NCBI GenBank assembly: GCA_910584825.1
Contig: CAJUCI010000010.1
Location: 31,548-95,547 of the forward strand
Direction: 5' to 3'
Length of the DNA: 64,000 nucleotides
Source of the DNA: an uncultured Duncaniella sp.
GTDB taxonomy: Bacteria; Bacteroidota; Bacteroidia; Bacteroidales; Muribaculaceae
The number at the start of each line of letters is the position of its first letter. Within the stretch, counting starts at the first letter, position 1. The notes under the pieces were generated by a model. The model searched no databases and was not told where the DNA came from. It worked only from the letters and a program-made list of their open reading frames with translations. Made by a program: the position numbers and the translations under genes. Positions 34,865 through 43,362 of the stretch are shown here, piece by piece.

Positions 34865-36235
34865 CTGCCACAGCAATATGATGGCGATAAGCACCGGGGC
34901 TATCCATCGCACTATGAAATATATCACCCCGAGGGCCCGAGACCTGAGCGTGCCGTCATTGGTAATCTCACGGCGGAAGAATGATTTCGGGGCCACCCAT
35001 CCCATATAGATGCACAGCAGTATGCCGCCTATGGGGAGCATGAAGTTGGTGGTCATCGTGTCGAGGAAGTCAAATATGGTGAGCCCGCATATCGTATATC
35101 CGCTCCACGGACCGACCGACAGCGAGCATATGGGGCTGAGTATCAGCAACGGAATCGTGACGGTCAGTACAGCCTTGATGCGTGACATCCCTATACGTTT
35201 CTGCATGAATGCTACCGACACCTCGGCCAGCGAAATTGTGGATGTGAAGGCTGCGACGGTAAGCAGAAGGAAGAAGAGCGACGACCATATGCGGGTGCCG
35301 CCCATTTGGGCGAATATCTCGGGAAGTGTGATGAATACCAGGGCCGACCCTGCCAGGTTGCTGTCCTGCAGGCCGAATGTCATGACCGCCGGAAAGATTA
35401 TTATGCCCATGAAGAACGCCACCATGAGGTCGAGAAGCGACACAGTCACTGCCGTGCGCGTTAGCTTGGAATCCTTCGGAAAATAGCTTGCATAAGTCAC
35501 GAGTATGCCCATCGCGAGGCTCAGTGAGAAGAACGACTGTCCCAGCGCATTGATGAATGTGGCCGGGGTTACGGCACTGAAGTCAGGCTTGAGGAAAAAT
35601 TCGAGCCCTTCGGCGGCCTTGTCGAGCGACAGTGACACTCCGCAGAATATGACGAGAAGTAGGAAGAGCACGGGCATCATGACGTTTGACATCTTCTCGA
35701 TGCCGGCCTGGACTCCGCGTATCAGCACGTACATATTGGCGAATATCATAATGACAGTCATCACGATAGGGCGATAGGTGCCGGTGATGAAACTGCCCAT
35801 GCGGTCGCGGAACGCTTCCTCGCCCGGCAGGGGGGAGGAGTACAGGTAGCCGGTGACCGACTGCACGAGATATTCAAACGTCCAGCCTGACACCACCATA
35901 TAAAATGACAATATGAGATACGAGGCCAATATGGCCATGAGGCCGGCAAGCTGCCACCCCTTGCGGTCGGGCGTCACACGCGAGTACACGCCTGATGCGT
36001 CAGACTCGCCTCCGCGCCCTAATGCGAATTCCGCCGTCATCACAGGGATGCCGAGGAGGAATATACATATAATATATATGAGGAGAAATACCGCTCCGCC
36101 GTTGGCCTGCACTTCGGCCGGGAATCTCCACACGTTGCCGAGTCCTACAGCCGAGCCGACCGTGGCGGCTATCATGCCTATTTTTGATGCGAATTTGGGT
36201 GTGCCTTTCGATGCCTGGTCTTGTCTGCTTGCCAT
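34850..36235 (-). CDS. Sodium-dependent NSS-family transporter
   Basis: A 461-residue inner-membrane symporter of the neurotransmitter:sodium symporter family (LeuT/MhsT-like bacterial members). It begins with the Na+/substrate site segment MIAATVGSAVGLGNVWRFPAEVQANGGAVF, followed by about eleven hydrophobic segments. AEVSVAFMQKRIG and FFSLSLAMGILVTYASY are other family marks. The likely substrate is an amino acid (often tryptophan, leucine or tyrosine), not resolved here. It lies 47 bases downstream of the Crp/Fnr regulator gene. Confidence 0.92.
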   Translation of the reverse strand: MASRQDQASKGTPKFASKIGMIAATVGSAVGLGNVWRFPAEVQANGGAVFLLIYIICIFLLGIPVMTAEFALGRGGESDASGVYSRVTPDRKGWQLAGLMAILASYLILSFYMVVSGWTFEYLVQSVTGYLYSSPLPGEEAFRDRMGSFITGTYRPIVMTVIMIFANMYVLIRGVQAGIEKMSNVMMPVLFLLLVIFCGVSLSLDKAAEGLEFFLKPDFSAVTPATFINALGQSFFSLSLAMGILVTYASYFPKDSKLTRTAVTVSLLDLMVAFFMGIIIFPAVMTFGLQDSNLAGSALVFITLPEIFAQMGGTRIWSSLFFLLLTVAAFTSTISLAEVSVAFMQKRIGMSRIKAVLTVTIPLLILSPICSLSVGPWSGYTICGLTIFDFLDTMTTNFMLPIGGILLCIYMGWVAPKSFFRREITNDGTLRSRALGVIYFIVRWIAPVLIAIILLWQLLRG

Positions 36236-36282
36236 ACTGTCGTGAGTAAATGTGTGTTTTGCGGGGCAAATTGCGGCTTCTA

Positions 36283-36984
36283 TCAGCCGTATTTTGAAAT
36301 CTTGCGGAGCTGAGGCTCGTTGAGTATCTTGATTTTGCGTCCGTCCACGACTATCAGGCGGTCTTTGACAAACTGTGTGAGGGTCCTGATGGCATTGGAT
36401 GTGGTCATGTTGGAGAGGTTGGCCAGGTCCTCGCGTCCGAGATAGATTTTGAGGGTCATATTGTCATCCTCCTCCACTCCATAGTTGTCAAGGAGCACAA
36501 TCAGGGCCTCGGCAAGACGGCCGCGTATATGTTTCTGTGTGAGGTTGACAATCTTGGTGTCTGATGAGCCGAGGTTGCGCGAAAGCTCATGGATGAAGAA
36601 CATAGCCAGCTTGTTGTTGTTCATTATCAGGCTCTCGACAATCGACATCGGTATGGTGGCGAGGGTTGACGGCTCGAGCGTGGCCGCGCTTGACACATAG
36701 TGCTCGCCGGCAAAGTAGGCACGGTAGCCGAAATATTCAACGGGCTTGATGAGGCGGATAATCTGGCATCGGCCTCCTATGCCGTCCTTGAACTTCTTCA
36801 CCTTTCCGTCAAGGAGGCACCACAGGAATTCTGGCTCATCCTTCTCGGCATACACCATCTGATTCTTCTTGTAATGGTGTATAGTGAAATTGTCGACAAT
36901 GAGACGCTTCTCCTCACCGCTCAACAATCGCCATATCTCGGCAAAGTCTTCGGTTAAAAGTTGTTCTATAGTGCTTTTAATCAT
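36283..36984 (-). CDS. Crp/Fnr-family transcriptional regulator
   Basis: A 233-residue regulator: cyclic-nucleotide-binding-like beta-roll (about residues 20-130, EFLWCLLDGKVKKFKDG), dimer helix (about 135-160) and a winged helix-turn-helix (about 170-225, LGREDLANLSNMTTSNAIRTLTQF). No N-terminal cysteine cluster is present, so it is not an Fe-S Fnr sensor, and the canonical cAMP-contact arginine/serine pattern is not apparent. The ligand and targets are unknown; the adjacent NSS transporter is a candidate. Confidence 0.9.
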   Translation of the reverse strand: MIKSTIEQLLTEDFAEIWRLLSGEEKRLIVDNFTIHHYKKNQMVYAEKDEPEFLWCLLDGKVKKFKDGIGGRCQIIRLIKPVEYFGYRAYFAGEHYVSSAATLEPSTLATIPMSIVESLIMNNNKLAMFFIHELSRNLGSSDTKIVNLTQKHIRGRLAEALIVLLDNYGVEEDDNMTLKIYLGREDLANLSNMTTSNAIRTLTQFVKDRLIVVDGRKIKILNEPQLRKISKYG

Positions 36985-37017
36985 GAGGCGTGCTGTGAAA
37001 CTATGTTATAAAACACG

Positions 37018-37025
37018 CAAATTTA
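37018..37025 (-). promoter_or_regulatory. Promoter -7 box for the Crp/Fnr regulator
   Basis: Plus-strand CAAATTTA reads TAAATTTG on the minus strand, 34 bases before the ATG. Confidence 0.6.
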
Positions 37026-37116
37026 CCTAAAATCCGTCTAATATTGTAAAATACCACAGTTAAAAATAATTAAACCCTTACTCAGCTAACTTCTCACGCA
37101 TAAGATTGGGGATAAT

Positions 37117-37148
37117 TTTGGAGTTTTATTGAATAATGAGTAACTTTG
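37117..37148 (+). promoter_or_regulatory. Full promoter (-33 and -7) for tRNA-Arg
   Basis: TTTG (37117-37120), a 20-base spacer and TAACTTTG (37141-37148) form a complete Bacteroidetes promoter. Transcription would start about 37152, some 19 bases before the tRNA. Confidence 0.8.
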
Positions 37149-37170
37149 TGGTGAATTATTACGTGAACAC

Positions 37171-37242
37171 GCCTTGGTAGTTCAATGGATAGAATGGGAA
37201 ATTCCTAATTTTCAGATAGGGGTTCGATTCCCCTCCGAGGTA
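37171..37242 (+). tRNA. tRNA-Arg (anticodon CCU)
   Basis: The 72-base sequence folds into a cloverleaf. The acceptor stem GCCTTGG pairs with CCGAGGT (two G-U pairs), and the discriminator is A. The D arm is GTTC/GAAT with an 8-base loop. The anticodon stem GGAAA/TTTTC encloses the loop TTCCTAA, so the anticodon is CCT (reads AGG). The variable loop is AGAT and the T arm is AGGGG-TTCGATT-CCCCT. The 3' CCA is not encoded. It stands alone behind its own promoter. Confidence 0.93.
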
Positions 37243-37462
37243 CTTATTTGTTCGTTCATTTTTTGTTTGTTAGGCCGTCGGTCACAGTGGTTGTGGCTGG
37301 CGGTTTTCTTTTGAGTCGTGTGAGCGGGGGAGGGAGACTATGCGGTTTGGCGATAGCGGCTATCGAAATTTCCATTAAAGGACGGTGCAACTTATGTGGC
37401 GCGAATTTGTTCCTTTGCAAAACGAAAAACAAAAAACAAAAGAATTAAAATTCCATTACATC

Positions 37463-37663
37463 ATGAATCTACCTTTAATTACATGGAGCTGCATCGTGGG
37501 ATTGTTTGCAGTGATTGTGCTGGTGCGCATAGTATATCACGGTTATAATTCACGTGTACATCACAGGCTGTTTGAGATTGGCACCGAGCGCGAGGAGTTT
37601 TATGTTCCGGGCGACCGAATGAAGACTTATAACGGGGAGTATGATTACAGTGATGAACTCTGA
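37463..37663 (+). CDS. Small single-span membrane protein, unknown function
   Basis: A 66-residue protein not recognised. It has one hydrophobic segment (about residues 6-24, ITWSCIVGLFAVIVLVRIV) followed by a charged cytoplasmic-type tail ending in acidic residues (YNGEYDYSDEL). ATG 37463 is chosen because upstream codons would add a basic, unrelated stretch. The last 23 bases overlap the ThrE-like gene, so it is probably translated with the exporter and might be an accessory subunit; that is inference. Confidence 0.55.
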   Translation: MNLPLITWSCIVGLFAVIVLVRIVYHGYNSRVHHRLFEIGTEREEFYVPGDRMKTYNGEYDYSDEL

Positions 37664-38438
37664 GTGCGAGTGTGGGCCGTCATGCGGCGAGGTGAGCCGT
37701 TTCCTGTCGGACTACAGTGCGTGGCTTCTCGGTAGCGGTGCCACCTGCATAAGGCTTGAAAAGAATGTGTCGCGTATGGCCCGTGCCTATGGCAAGGAGG
37801 TGGAGATTACCATTATGCCGCGCCACGTCCACCTGTCTATATGGGATAAGGGCAGCACCGAGATGGTCACTACCATTGCCTCGGTAAGGCATTGCGCCAT
37901 AAGCTTCAATATCAACACCCGCCTGAGCGAGCTGAGTTGGGAGGTGGCCGACGGCAAGGTGGATTTTCAGGAGGCGCGCCGACGGTTTGACGAGATTGTG
38001 ACCGGCGACCGTCAGAGCAAATGGCTCGTGCTTCTGCTCGTGTCGCTCGCCAATGCTTCGTTCTGCCGGCTGTTCGGCGGAGATGTCACGGCTATGATAG
38101 TGGTCGGGGTTGCCACGCTCGCGGGCTATTACCTCAAGCAGCAGATGCTTGAGCGTCATGTCGACATAAGGGTTGTGGTCATAGCCTGCTCGTTTGTCTC
38201 GGCTGTGCTCGGGGCTACTGACATACTGTTCTCGATAGGTGAGACCCCTACGATAGCTCTCGGCACAAGCGTGCTGTATCTCGTGCCGGGCATACCGTTT
38301 CTCAACTCGTTCAGTGACATGCTTTACCGCCATTACGTATGCTCGTTCAGCAGATTTATTGACGCTGTTGTTCTCACAAGCTGCCTGTCGATAGGGCTGT
38401 GCGCGGCTATGTTGCTCATGAATGTGGGTATGTTTTGA
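37641..38438 (+). CDS. Threonine/serine exporter, ThrE N-terminal-type subunit
   Basis: A 265-residue protein of the ThrE/DUF1212 family. It has a soluble N-terminal part with the YSAWLLGSGATCIRLEKNVSRMARAYG motif (about residues 26-52), then about five hydrophobic segments from residue 125 (LVLLLVSLANASFCRLFGGD and VPGIPFLNSFSDML). In Corynebacterium ThrE both halves are one polypeptide; here the second half is the next gene. The predicted role is efflux of threonine/serine driven by the proton gradient. ATG 37641 or 37653 is possible. Confidence 0.85.
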   Translation: MITVMNSECECGPSCGEVSRFLSDYSAWLLGSGATCIRLEKNVSRMARAYGKEVEITIMPRHVHLSIWDKGSTEMVTTIASVRHCAISFNINTRLSELSWEVADGKVDFQEARRRFDEIVTGDRQSKWLVLLLVSLANASFCRLFGGDVTAMIVVGVATLAGYYLKQQMLERHVDIRVVVIACSFVSAVLGATDILFSIGETPTIALGTSVLYLVPGIPFLNSFSDMLYRHYVCSFSRFIDAVVLTSCLSIGLCAAMLLMNVGMF

Positions 38439-38495
38439 CGCGGGCCTTCACATTTGTTATTAAACAACCTCTAACATCAAAGAAAGGATTCTCTC

Positions 38496-38978
38496 ATGTT
38501 TCTTCAGATTCTTCAGGATGCATTGTTTGCCGCGATTGCGGCTATCGGTTTTGCGGCTATCAGCCGTCCGCCCAGGCGGGCCTATGCCTACTGCGCCCTA
38601 ATTGCCGCCGTGGGTCACTCGTTGCGGTTTGTGCTGATGAACGGACAGTGTGTGGGCATGAACATTATGGCGGCCACTCTGATAGCATCTTTTGTCGTGG
38701 GTACGCTTGCCGTGTTCCTGTCGCCTGTGGCCAGGACTCCGGCCGAGACATGCCTGTTCCCTGCACTTCTGCCTATGATTCCCGGCATCTATGCCTACAG
38801 GGCTTTCGGCGGACTGGCCATGTGCGTGCTGAATGAGAGGCAGGAGCAGTTTGATTACTACTTTTACCTGTTTGCACATAATTCCCTCACCTGCGGCTGC
38901 ATACTCCTGGGCATGGTGATTGGTGCGACAATCCCTATATTCATCTTCAAAAAAGTGTCATTCCAGGCCACGAGATAA
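38496..38978 (+). CDS. Threonine/serine exporter, ThrE C-terminal-type subunit
   Basis: A 160-residue protein of the ThrE_2/DUF3815 type with four hydrophobic segments. It has AAIAAIGFAAISRPPRRAY near the N-terminus and FPALLPMIPGIYAYRAFGGL, the counterpart of the VPGIPFLNSF loop in the partner subunit. It follows the N-terminal-type subunit by 57 bases and completes the split exporter. A LysR regulator gene follows with its own promoter. Confidence 0.85.
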   Translation: MFLQILQDALFAAIAAIGFAAISRPPRRAYAYCALIAAVGHSLRFVLMNGQCVGMNIMAATLIASFVVGTLAVFLSPVARTPAETCLFPALLPMIPGIYAYRAFGGLAMCVLNERQEQFDYYFYLFAHNSLTCGCILLGMVIGATIPIFIFKKVSFQATR

Positions 38979-38990
38979 CTTGATAATCAC

Positions 38991-38998
38991 TAACTTTG
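38991..38998 (+). promoter_or_regulatory. Promoter -7 box for the LysR regulator
   Basis: TAACTTTG, 22 bases before the ATG at 39021. Confidence 0.65.
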
Positions 38999-39020
38999 TA
39001 CCTGAATTTTACAGTCACAT

Positions 39021-39920
39021 ATGGAGCTACGTCAACTTAGATATTTCGTAAAGGTCGCCGAGACCCTGAATTTCTCCGAGGCGGCAAGGATGCTTTGCGT
39101 CACCCAGAGCACGCTGTCACAACAGGTGAAACAGCTCGAGACCGAGCTTGGCATGCCGCTGTTGTCACGCAGCAGTCACGGCGTGGCTCTTACCGAGGCG
39201 GGCAAGGAGCTGGTGCCTTACGCGCAGAAGACCATCCATGACGCCGAGCTGTGTGTGGTCAGAATCAATGACCTCAACTGCCTGTCGGCGGGGACGCTTA
39301 ACATCGGTGTGACCTACTCGTTCAGCCCCATCCTGACCGAGACGCTTGTGACATTCATGAAGATATATCCCAAAGTCAAGCTCAACATCTTCTATAAGCC
39401 TATGGCCGAACTGATGGAGCTGCTAAGGGAGCGAGAAGTGGATTTTGTGCTTGCGTTCAAGCCTACACAGCCGGTTGAGGGGGTGGAGTCGCATATATTG
39501 TTTCAGAACTGCCTGTCGGCGATAGTGGGTGAGTTCCATCCGTTGGCCTCGAGGGAGAGGGTGACTTTGGCAGAGCTTGAGCGGTATGACCTCGCTCTAC
39601 CTTCACGCGGACTGCAGGCGCGCAATGCCTTTGAGCATATCATCGCGCCCTACAGCAAGTTCAGGATACGTGTTGAGCTTAACGAGGTGAACATACTGCT
39701 GAAGCTAATCCGTCAGACTATGCTCGTGTCGGTGCTTGCCGAGGCTACCATACATAACGAATCGGGTGTCAAGGCTATACCTCTCGACATACCCGACAAT
39801 GAGATGGCCGGTTGCGTGCATACGCTCAAGGATGCTTACCGCAAGCGTTCGATGCAGGAGTTCATACGCCTGTTGAGCGAGTCGATAGCGGTAAGGGAGC
39901 GTCAGAACGCCTGGATATGA
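39021..39920 (+). CDS. LysR-family transcriptional regulator
   Basis: A 299-residue regulator with the LysR helix-turn-helix (residues 1-60: ELRQLRYFVKVAETLNFSEAARMLCVTQSTLSQQVKQLE) and a periplasmic-binding-protein-like effector domain (about 90-295, starting GTLNIGVTYSFSP). OxyR-type redox cysteines are not evident: cysteines at the NCLSA positions lie in other places. The effector and targets are unknown; it lies next to the ThrE-type exporter in the same direction. A hairpin terminator follows immediately. Confidence 0.92.
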   Translation: MELRQLRYFVKVAETLNFSEAARMLCVTQSTLSQQVKQLETELGMPLLSRSSHGVALTEAGKELVPYAQKTIHDAELCVVRINDLNCLSAGTLNIGVTYSFSPILTETLVTFMKIYPKVKLNIFYKPMAELMELLREREVDFVLAFKPTQPVEGVESHILFQNCLSAIVGEFHPLASRERVTLAELERYDLALPSRGLQARNAFEHIIAPYSKFRIRVELNEVNILLKLIRQTMLVSVLAEATIHNESGVKAIPLDIPDNEMAGCVHTLKDAYRKRSMQEFIRLLSESIAVRERQNAWI

Positions 39921-39922
39921 AA

Positions 39923-39943
39923 ATGCCCGGCGGAACCGGGCAT
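39923..39943. terminator. Bidirectional terminator between LysR and neuB genes
   Basis: ATGCCCGG (39923-39930) and CCGGGCAT (39936-39943) form a perfect 8 bp stem with loop CGGAA. TTTT follows directly on the minus strand and GTTTTAATT nearby on the plus strand. The stem starts two bases after the LysR stop codon. Confidence 0.8.
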
Positions 39944-39957
39944 GCTGTCAGTTTTAA

Positions 39958-40977
39958 TTATTTCAGCCTTATCTGCTCGTCAGGGGCATAATCGCGGTCG
40001 GCGGTCGTGCCTACGACCGAATCCCACATCATAGGACTTATGCCTGTGCCGGGGCGTTTTGCCGACAGGTTTTCTTCGGTGAAAATCTCGCCTCTCGAGA
40101 TATGCCTTGAGGCCACAATGCTTTTGCGTGCCACTGCGATATTGGGGCGTTCGGCCTCGGTCACAGCCTTTTCCGCTGAGCCGAGCGCGAGTTCAGTGTC
40201 GCGTATTGCGGCGACCATTGCGGCGAGTTCCTCGGGATTGAGCGAAGCCTTGTGGTCTGGTCCAGGCATATTGCGGTCAAGCGTGAAATGTTTTTCAATG
40301 ATTTCGGCACTGCGTGCCACGGCGGCAACGGGCACCGTGATTCCCGCGGTGTGGTCGCTGTAGCCGACTCCGGCACACCCGAATGAGCGGAGCGCGTCCA
40401 TCGCCCGGAGATTTACGGAGTCAAACGGGGTGGGGTATTGCGTAGTGCAGTGCAACAGGTATATATCGGTACGGGATATGCCGCTTTTTTCGATAGCCTC
40501 AACGGCTGCCCCGACCTCGTCCATCGTTGACATGCCTGTCGATAGTATCACCTTACCCCCCCTTGAGGCTATGTGGCGGAGATAGGGCAGGTTGGTGATT
40601 TCGCCCGACGGTATCTTCCAGTAATCCATATCGAGCCGGGCGAGGAAGTCGATTGACTGCATGTCAAACGGGGTGCTCATGAATCCTACGCCACACTTGC
40701 GGCACTCGAGGGCAAGGGTGATGAAGTCATCATGCCGCAACTCGAGTTTTTTCAGCATAGTCAGCTGAGTGCCGTCGCCGCCACAGTTATCCTTCTGATA
40801 TTTGGCCTGAGGGGCGGTAGCCGACACGAGACTCTCGGCCCGGAATGTCTGAAACTTCACGTAGTCTACTCCGGCGGCAGCGGCTCTGCGCACCATTTCG
40901 ATTGCCGTCTCAAGCGAGCCGTTGTGGTTGACTCCGGCCTCGGCTATAATTATTGTATGTGGCGTGGATGTGGACAT
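39958..40977 (-). CDS. neuB: N-acetylneuraminate (nonulosonate) synthase
   Basis: NeuB condenses phosphoenolpyruvate with N-acetylmannosamine (or a related hexose) to make a sialic or legionaminic-type acid. The 339-residue protein has the TIM-barrel start IIIAEAGVNHNGSLETA (about residues 9-25), KFQTFRAESLVS, WKIPSGEITNLPYLRHIA and GYSDHTAGITVP, and a C-terminal antifreeze-like SAF domain (about 285-339, RKSIVASRHISRGEIF). It begins 3 bases after the NeuD-like gene. No CMP-transferase (NeuA) or epimerase (NeuC) lies in the window, so the precise product is open. Confidence 0.9.
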   Translation of the reverse strand: MSTSTPHTIIIAEAGVNHNGSLETAIEMVRRAAAAGVDYVKFQTFRAESLVSATAPQAKYQKDNCGGDGTQLTMLKKLELRHDDFITLALECRKCGVGFMSTPFDMQSIDFLARLDMDYWKIPSGEITNLPYLRHIASRGGKVILSTGMSTMDEVGAAVEAIEKSGISRTDIYLLHCTTQYPTPFDSVNLRAMDALRSFGCAGVGYSDHTAGITVPVAAVARSAEIIEKHFTLDRNMPGPDHKASLNPEELAAMVAAIRDTELALGSAEKAVTEAERPNIAVARKSIVASRHISRGEIFTEENLSAKRPGTGISPMMWDSVVGTTADRDYAPDEQIRLK

Positions 40978-40980
40978 GCT

Positions 40981-41601
40981 CTATGATTTTTTAGCCGGTA
41001 CACCGACATATGTCCCGGCTTCATCGATATTTCTAATGACAACTGCTCCGGCTCCGATTACTGCATTGTCGCAGATGGATACGCCCGGTTTGATTATGGC
41101 ACCTGCTCCGATATATGTGTTGGAGCCTATGCTTACCCCTCCGCATATCACAGCTCCGGGGCCGATAAACACGTTGTTGCCTATGCGGCATTCATGCTCG
41201 ATAATCGCCCCGGTGTTGACTACGCAGTGGCGGCCTGTGACGGTGCGGGCCTTTATTACGGCACGATGAAACACCGCTGTGCCTCTACCCATAGAGGCCG
41301 AGGGTGACACTATGGCGGTCGGGGCTACGATTACAGGAGCGTCGTAATCGGCATAGCGGCTGATAATCTCGGCCCTCTTCGCGAGTCGGCATGACGGCCC
41401 GCTGACGAGCGTAACAGCCACGCACCATTCTTCGGGGCTATGCCCGGCGATGAATGAGTCGTCATCGCCAAGATATGCCACGGGCATTGTGTCGGTGGCG
41501 GTAAAATCAACATATCCCGCCGCCTGTTCGGGCGACGGGAGAATGTCGAGAAGCGAGATGGCGTGACCGCCACCCCCTATGAGTGCTAATTTTTTTGTCA
41601 T
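40981..41601 (-). CDS. neuD: NeuD-family sugar O-/N-acyltransferase (hexapeptide repeats)
   Basis: A 206-residue enzyme with an N-terminal Rossmann-like domain (KLALIGGGGHAISLLDIL, residues 3-20) and a left-handed beta-helix built from hexapeptide repeats (about 100-195, IGNNVFIGPGAVICGGVSIGSN). This PglD/NeuD architecture acetylates sialic-acid-type sugars or their UDP-sugar precursors. The ATG shares its A with the TGA of the upstream barrel-protein gene (TGATG), and neuB follows 3 bases later, showing tight coupling. Confidence 0.85.
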   Translation of the reverse strand: MTKKLALIGGGGHAISLLDILPSPEQAAGYVDFTATDTMPVAYLGDDDSFIAGHSPEEWCVAVTLVSGPSCRLAKRAEIISRYADYDAPVIVAPTAIVSPSASMGRGTAVFHRAVIKARTVTGRHCVVNTGAIIEHECRIGNNVFIGPGAVICGGVSIGSNTYIGAGAIIKPGVSICDNAVIGAGAVVIRNIDEAGTYVGVPAKKS

Positions 41602-42209
41602 CAGAAGAGATAAGCGACCGACACGGTCCAGTAGCGGTTCTTGCCCTGGATGCCGGCTCCGTTGGTGTCGGGGTCAATCTCCTTCATGGCCTTTGTGAGA
41701 CCGAGGCCGTAACGTGCGCTCACGTCAAGATGCTTTACGAGCTGCACGCCGATGCCGAAGTTGAGGGCCCAGTCGACCGACTTATTCTTGAAATCGCCGT
41801 AAACGTTTTTGTGGCTTGTGAGCACCGACACGCTGGGACCAACGGCGAGATAAGGCATCACTACGTTGTTGATTACGGGGAGTGAGAAGTTGTAGCGGAG
41901 GTTGAGGGGAATCTCGATATAGTCGCGGTTGTCCTTGCCGATGTTGTTCTCAACCATGAATTCCGAGTTGCGGCGGACATACATGAGCGAAAGGTCGGCT
42001 CCGACACCGATGACGGGGACGCGGAACTCGGTCATCAGACCGGCTGTCCACCCCGTCTTGTTGCTGCTGTCAAAGAGGTCGTTGTTGAAATGAAGCGCGT
42101 TGACTGTAAGGCCGACCTTGGGACCGAACTTGAAGAGGCCGCCGGCTTGTGCGGCAGATGTGCCCATGAGGGCGGCAATTATCACGAGCAGAATCTTGAT
42201 GCTTTTCAT
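41601..42209 (-). CDS. Outer-membrane beta-barrel protein (PorT/OmpW-like family)
   Basis: A 202-residue protein with signal peptide (residues 1-22, LLVIIAALMGTSAAQAG) and alternating strands typical of an 8-stranded barrel: FKFGPKVGLTVNALHF, GWTAGLMTEFRVP, IEIPLNLRYNF, and a C-terminal aromatic strand YWTVSVAYLF. It resembles the porin-family outer-membrane beta-barrel proteins common in Bacteroidetes. Ligand or function is unknown. It leads an operon with neuD and neuB, so a link with surface sugar display is possible but unproven. Confidence 0.8.
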   Translation of the reverse strand: MKSIKILLVIIAALMGTSAAQAGGLFKFGPKVGLTVNALHFNNDLFDSSNKTGWTAGLMTEFRVPVIGVGADLSLMYVRRNSEFMVENNIGKDNRDYIEIPLNLRYNFSLPVINNVVMPYLAVGPSVSVLTSHKNVYGDFKNKSVDWALNFGIGVQLVKHLDVSARYGLGLTKAMKEIDPDTNGAGIQGKNRYWTVSVAYLF

Positions 42210-42243
42210 AAATGTTGTTTTTTGTTGATACGTGTTAATGTTG

Positions 42244-42251
42244 CAAAGTTA
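42244..42251 (-). promoter_or_regulatory. Promoter -7 box for the barrel-neuD-neuB operon
   Basis: Plus-strand CAAAGTTA reads TAACTTTG on the minus strand, 35 bases before the barrel-protein ATG. Confidence 0.65.
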
Positions 42252-42286
42252 ATTAAAAATCAGTTACAATTAGTCACTCGGTGCAA

Positions 42287-43360
42287 TTATTTGATATTTC
42301 TGCGGTTCAGCTCTTTCTGGTAACGACGGGCGTTGGCCTGATGGGTGGCATAGTCGGTCGCGAAGTTGTGATAGCCCGAGAAGTCCTCCTTGGCACACAT
42401 ATATATATAATTATGGTGTGGGGCATTGAGCACATCATCCATCGCTGATGCTGTCGGCACCCTGATGGGGCCTGGGGGCAGACCCGACACGAGATACGTG
42501 TTGTAGGGCGACGACTTTTTCAGATGCTCGCCTCTGATGCGGCGCAGTGAGAAATCACCGACGGCAAATTTCACAGTCGGGTCGGCCTGCAGGCGTATCC
42601 CTTTCTGCAATCGGTTGAGATAGAGGCGTGCCACCATAGGCCGCTCGTCTTTCTTGGCGGTCTCCTCCTCGATAATCGAGGCCACTGTTGCAACCTCCAC
42701 CTTGCTCAGTCCGAGAGCCTTGGCCTTGGCCACACGCTCGTCGGTCCAGAAGTTGTCGCGGTAGTCGAGCAGTCGTTTCACTACGTTTTCGGGCGACGCG
42801 CTCCAATAGAATTCGTATGTGTCGGGGATGAATGCCGCCGGGAATGCGGCAGCGGAGAATCCTCTTGCCGGCAATACCTCATAGCAAGCGTCCATAAACT
42901 CCTCGGGCGTGCACTGCAGCTGTGACGCAATCCTTTCGGCAAGCATCGGCATGGTGCGGGTGCCGTTGAATCTCACCTGCACGGGAGTCTGACGCCCGGT
43001 GGCCATCCTTCGGGCTATGCCGAGGGCGGTCTGACCGAACCCTATGCGGTAAGCACCCTCGGTTTTGTCGGGGTTGTTGCCCATGAGTTTCCACATTATA
43101 TATACGCGTGTGCCCATCGACGAACCGAGCGAACTTTTCAGGCTGTCCTTGACCTGGGCGGGAGTCGCGCCGTGAGGCACATACACCCAGTCGCCCTCAC
43201 CTCGGCCCGAGGTGTAGGGGATGAACGCGAATGCGAGCACCGAACCGATGCCTACAAGTATGGCTATTATTGCGGTCATTACGCCGAGCGAATGGCGGCG
43301 CAGCCAGGTGTCGGCGGGTTTCTTGCGTTTCTTTTTACGAGTTTTTTCGGTCGCAGCCAT
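42287..43360 (-). CDS. mltG: Endolytic transglycosylase MltG
   Basis: Cuts nascent glycan strands at the inner membrane and thereby limits peptidoglycan chain length. The 357-residue protein has a lysine-rich cytoplasmic start, one transmembrane segment (about residues 26-48), a LysM-like region and the YceG/MltG core with FIPDTYEFYWS and ASIIEEETAKKDERPMVARLYLNRL, where E231 matches the catalytic glutamate. VSGLPPGPIRVPTASAMD near the end is also diagnostic. It begins 2 bases after the MerR gene and is probably co-transcribed. Confidence 0.94.
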   Translation of the reverse strand: MAATEKTRKKKRKKPADTWLRRHSLGVMTAIIAILVGIGSVLAFAFIPYTSGRGEGDWVYVPHGATPAQVKDSLKSSLGSSMGTRVYIMWKLMGNNPDKTEGAYRIGFGQTALGIARRMATGRQTPVQVRFNGTRTMPMLAERIASQLQCTPEEFMDACYEVLPARGFSAAAFPAAFIPDTYEFYWSASPENVVKRLLDYRDNFWTDERVAKAKALGLSKVEVATVASIIEEETAKKDERPMVARLYLNRLQKGIRLQADPTVKFAVGDFSLRRIRGEHLKKSSPYNTYLVSGLPPGPIRVPTASAMDDVLNAPHHNYIYMCAKEDFSGYHNFATDYATHQANARRYQKELNRRNIK

Positions 43361-43362
43361 GA

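Noticed and set aside
37171..37242. tRNA-Arg as an integration site of a mobile element
   Set aside because: No integrase gene and no duplicated tRNA 3' end were found downstream in the window.
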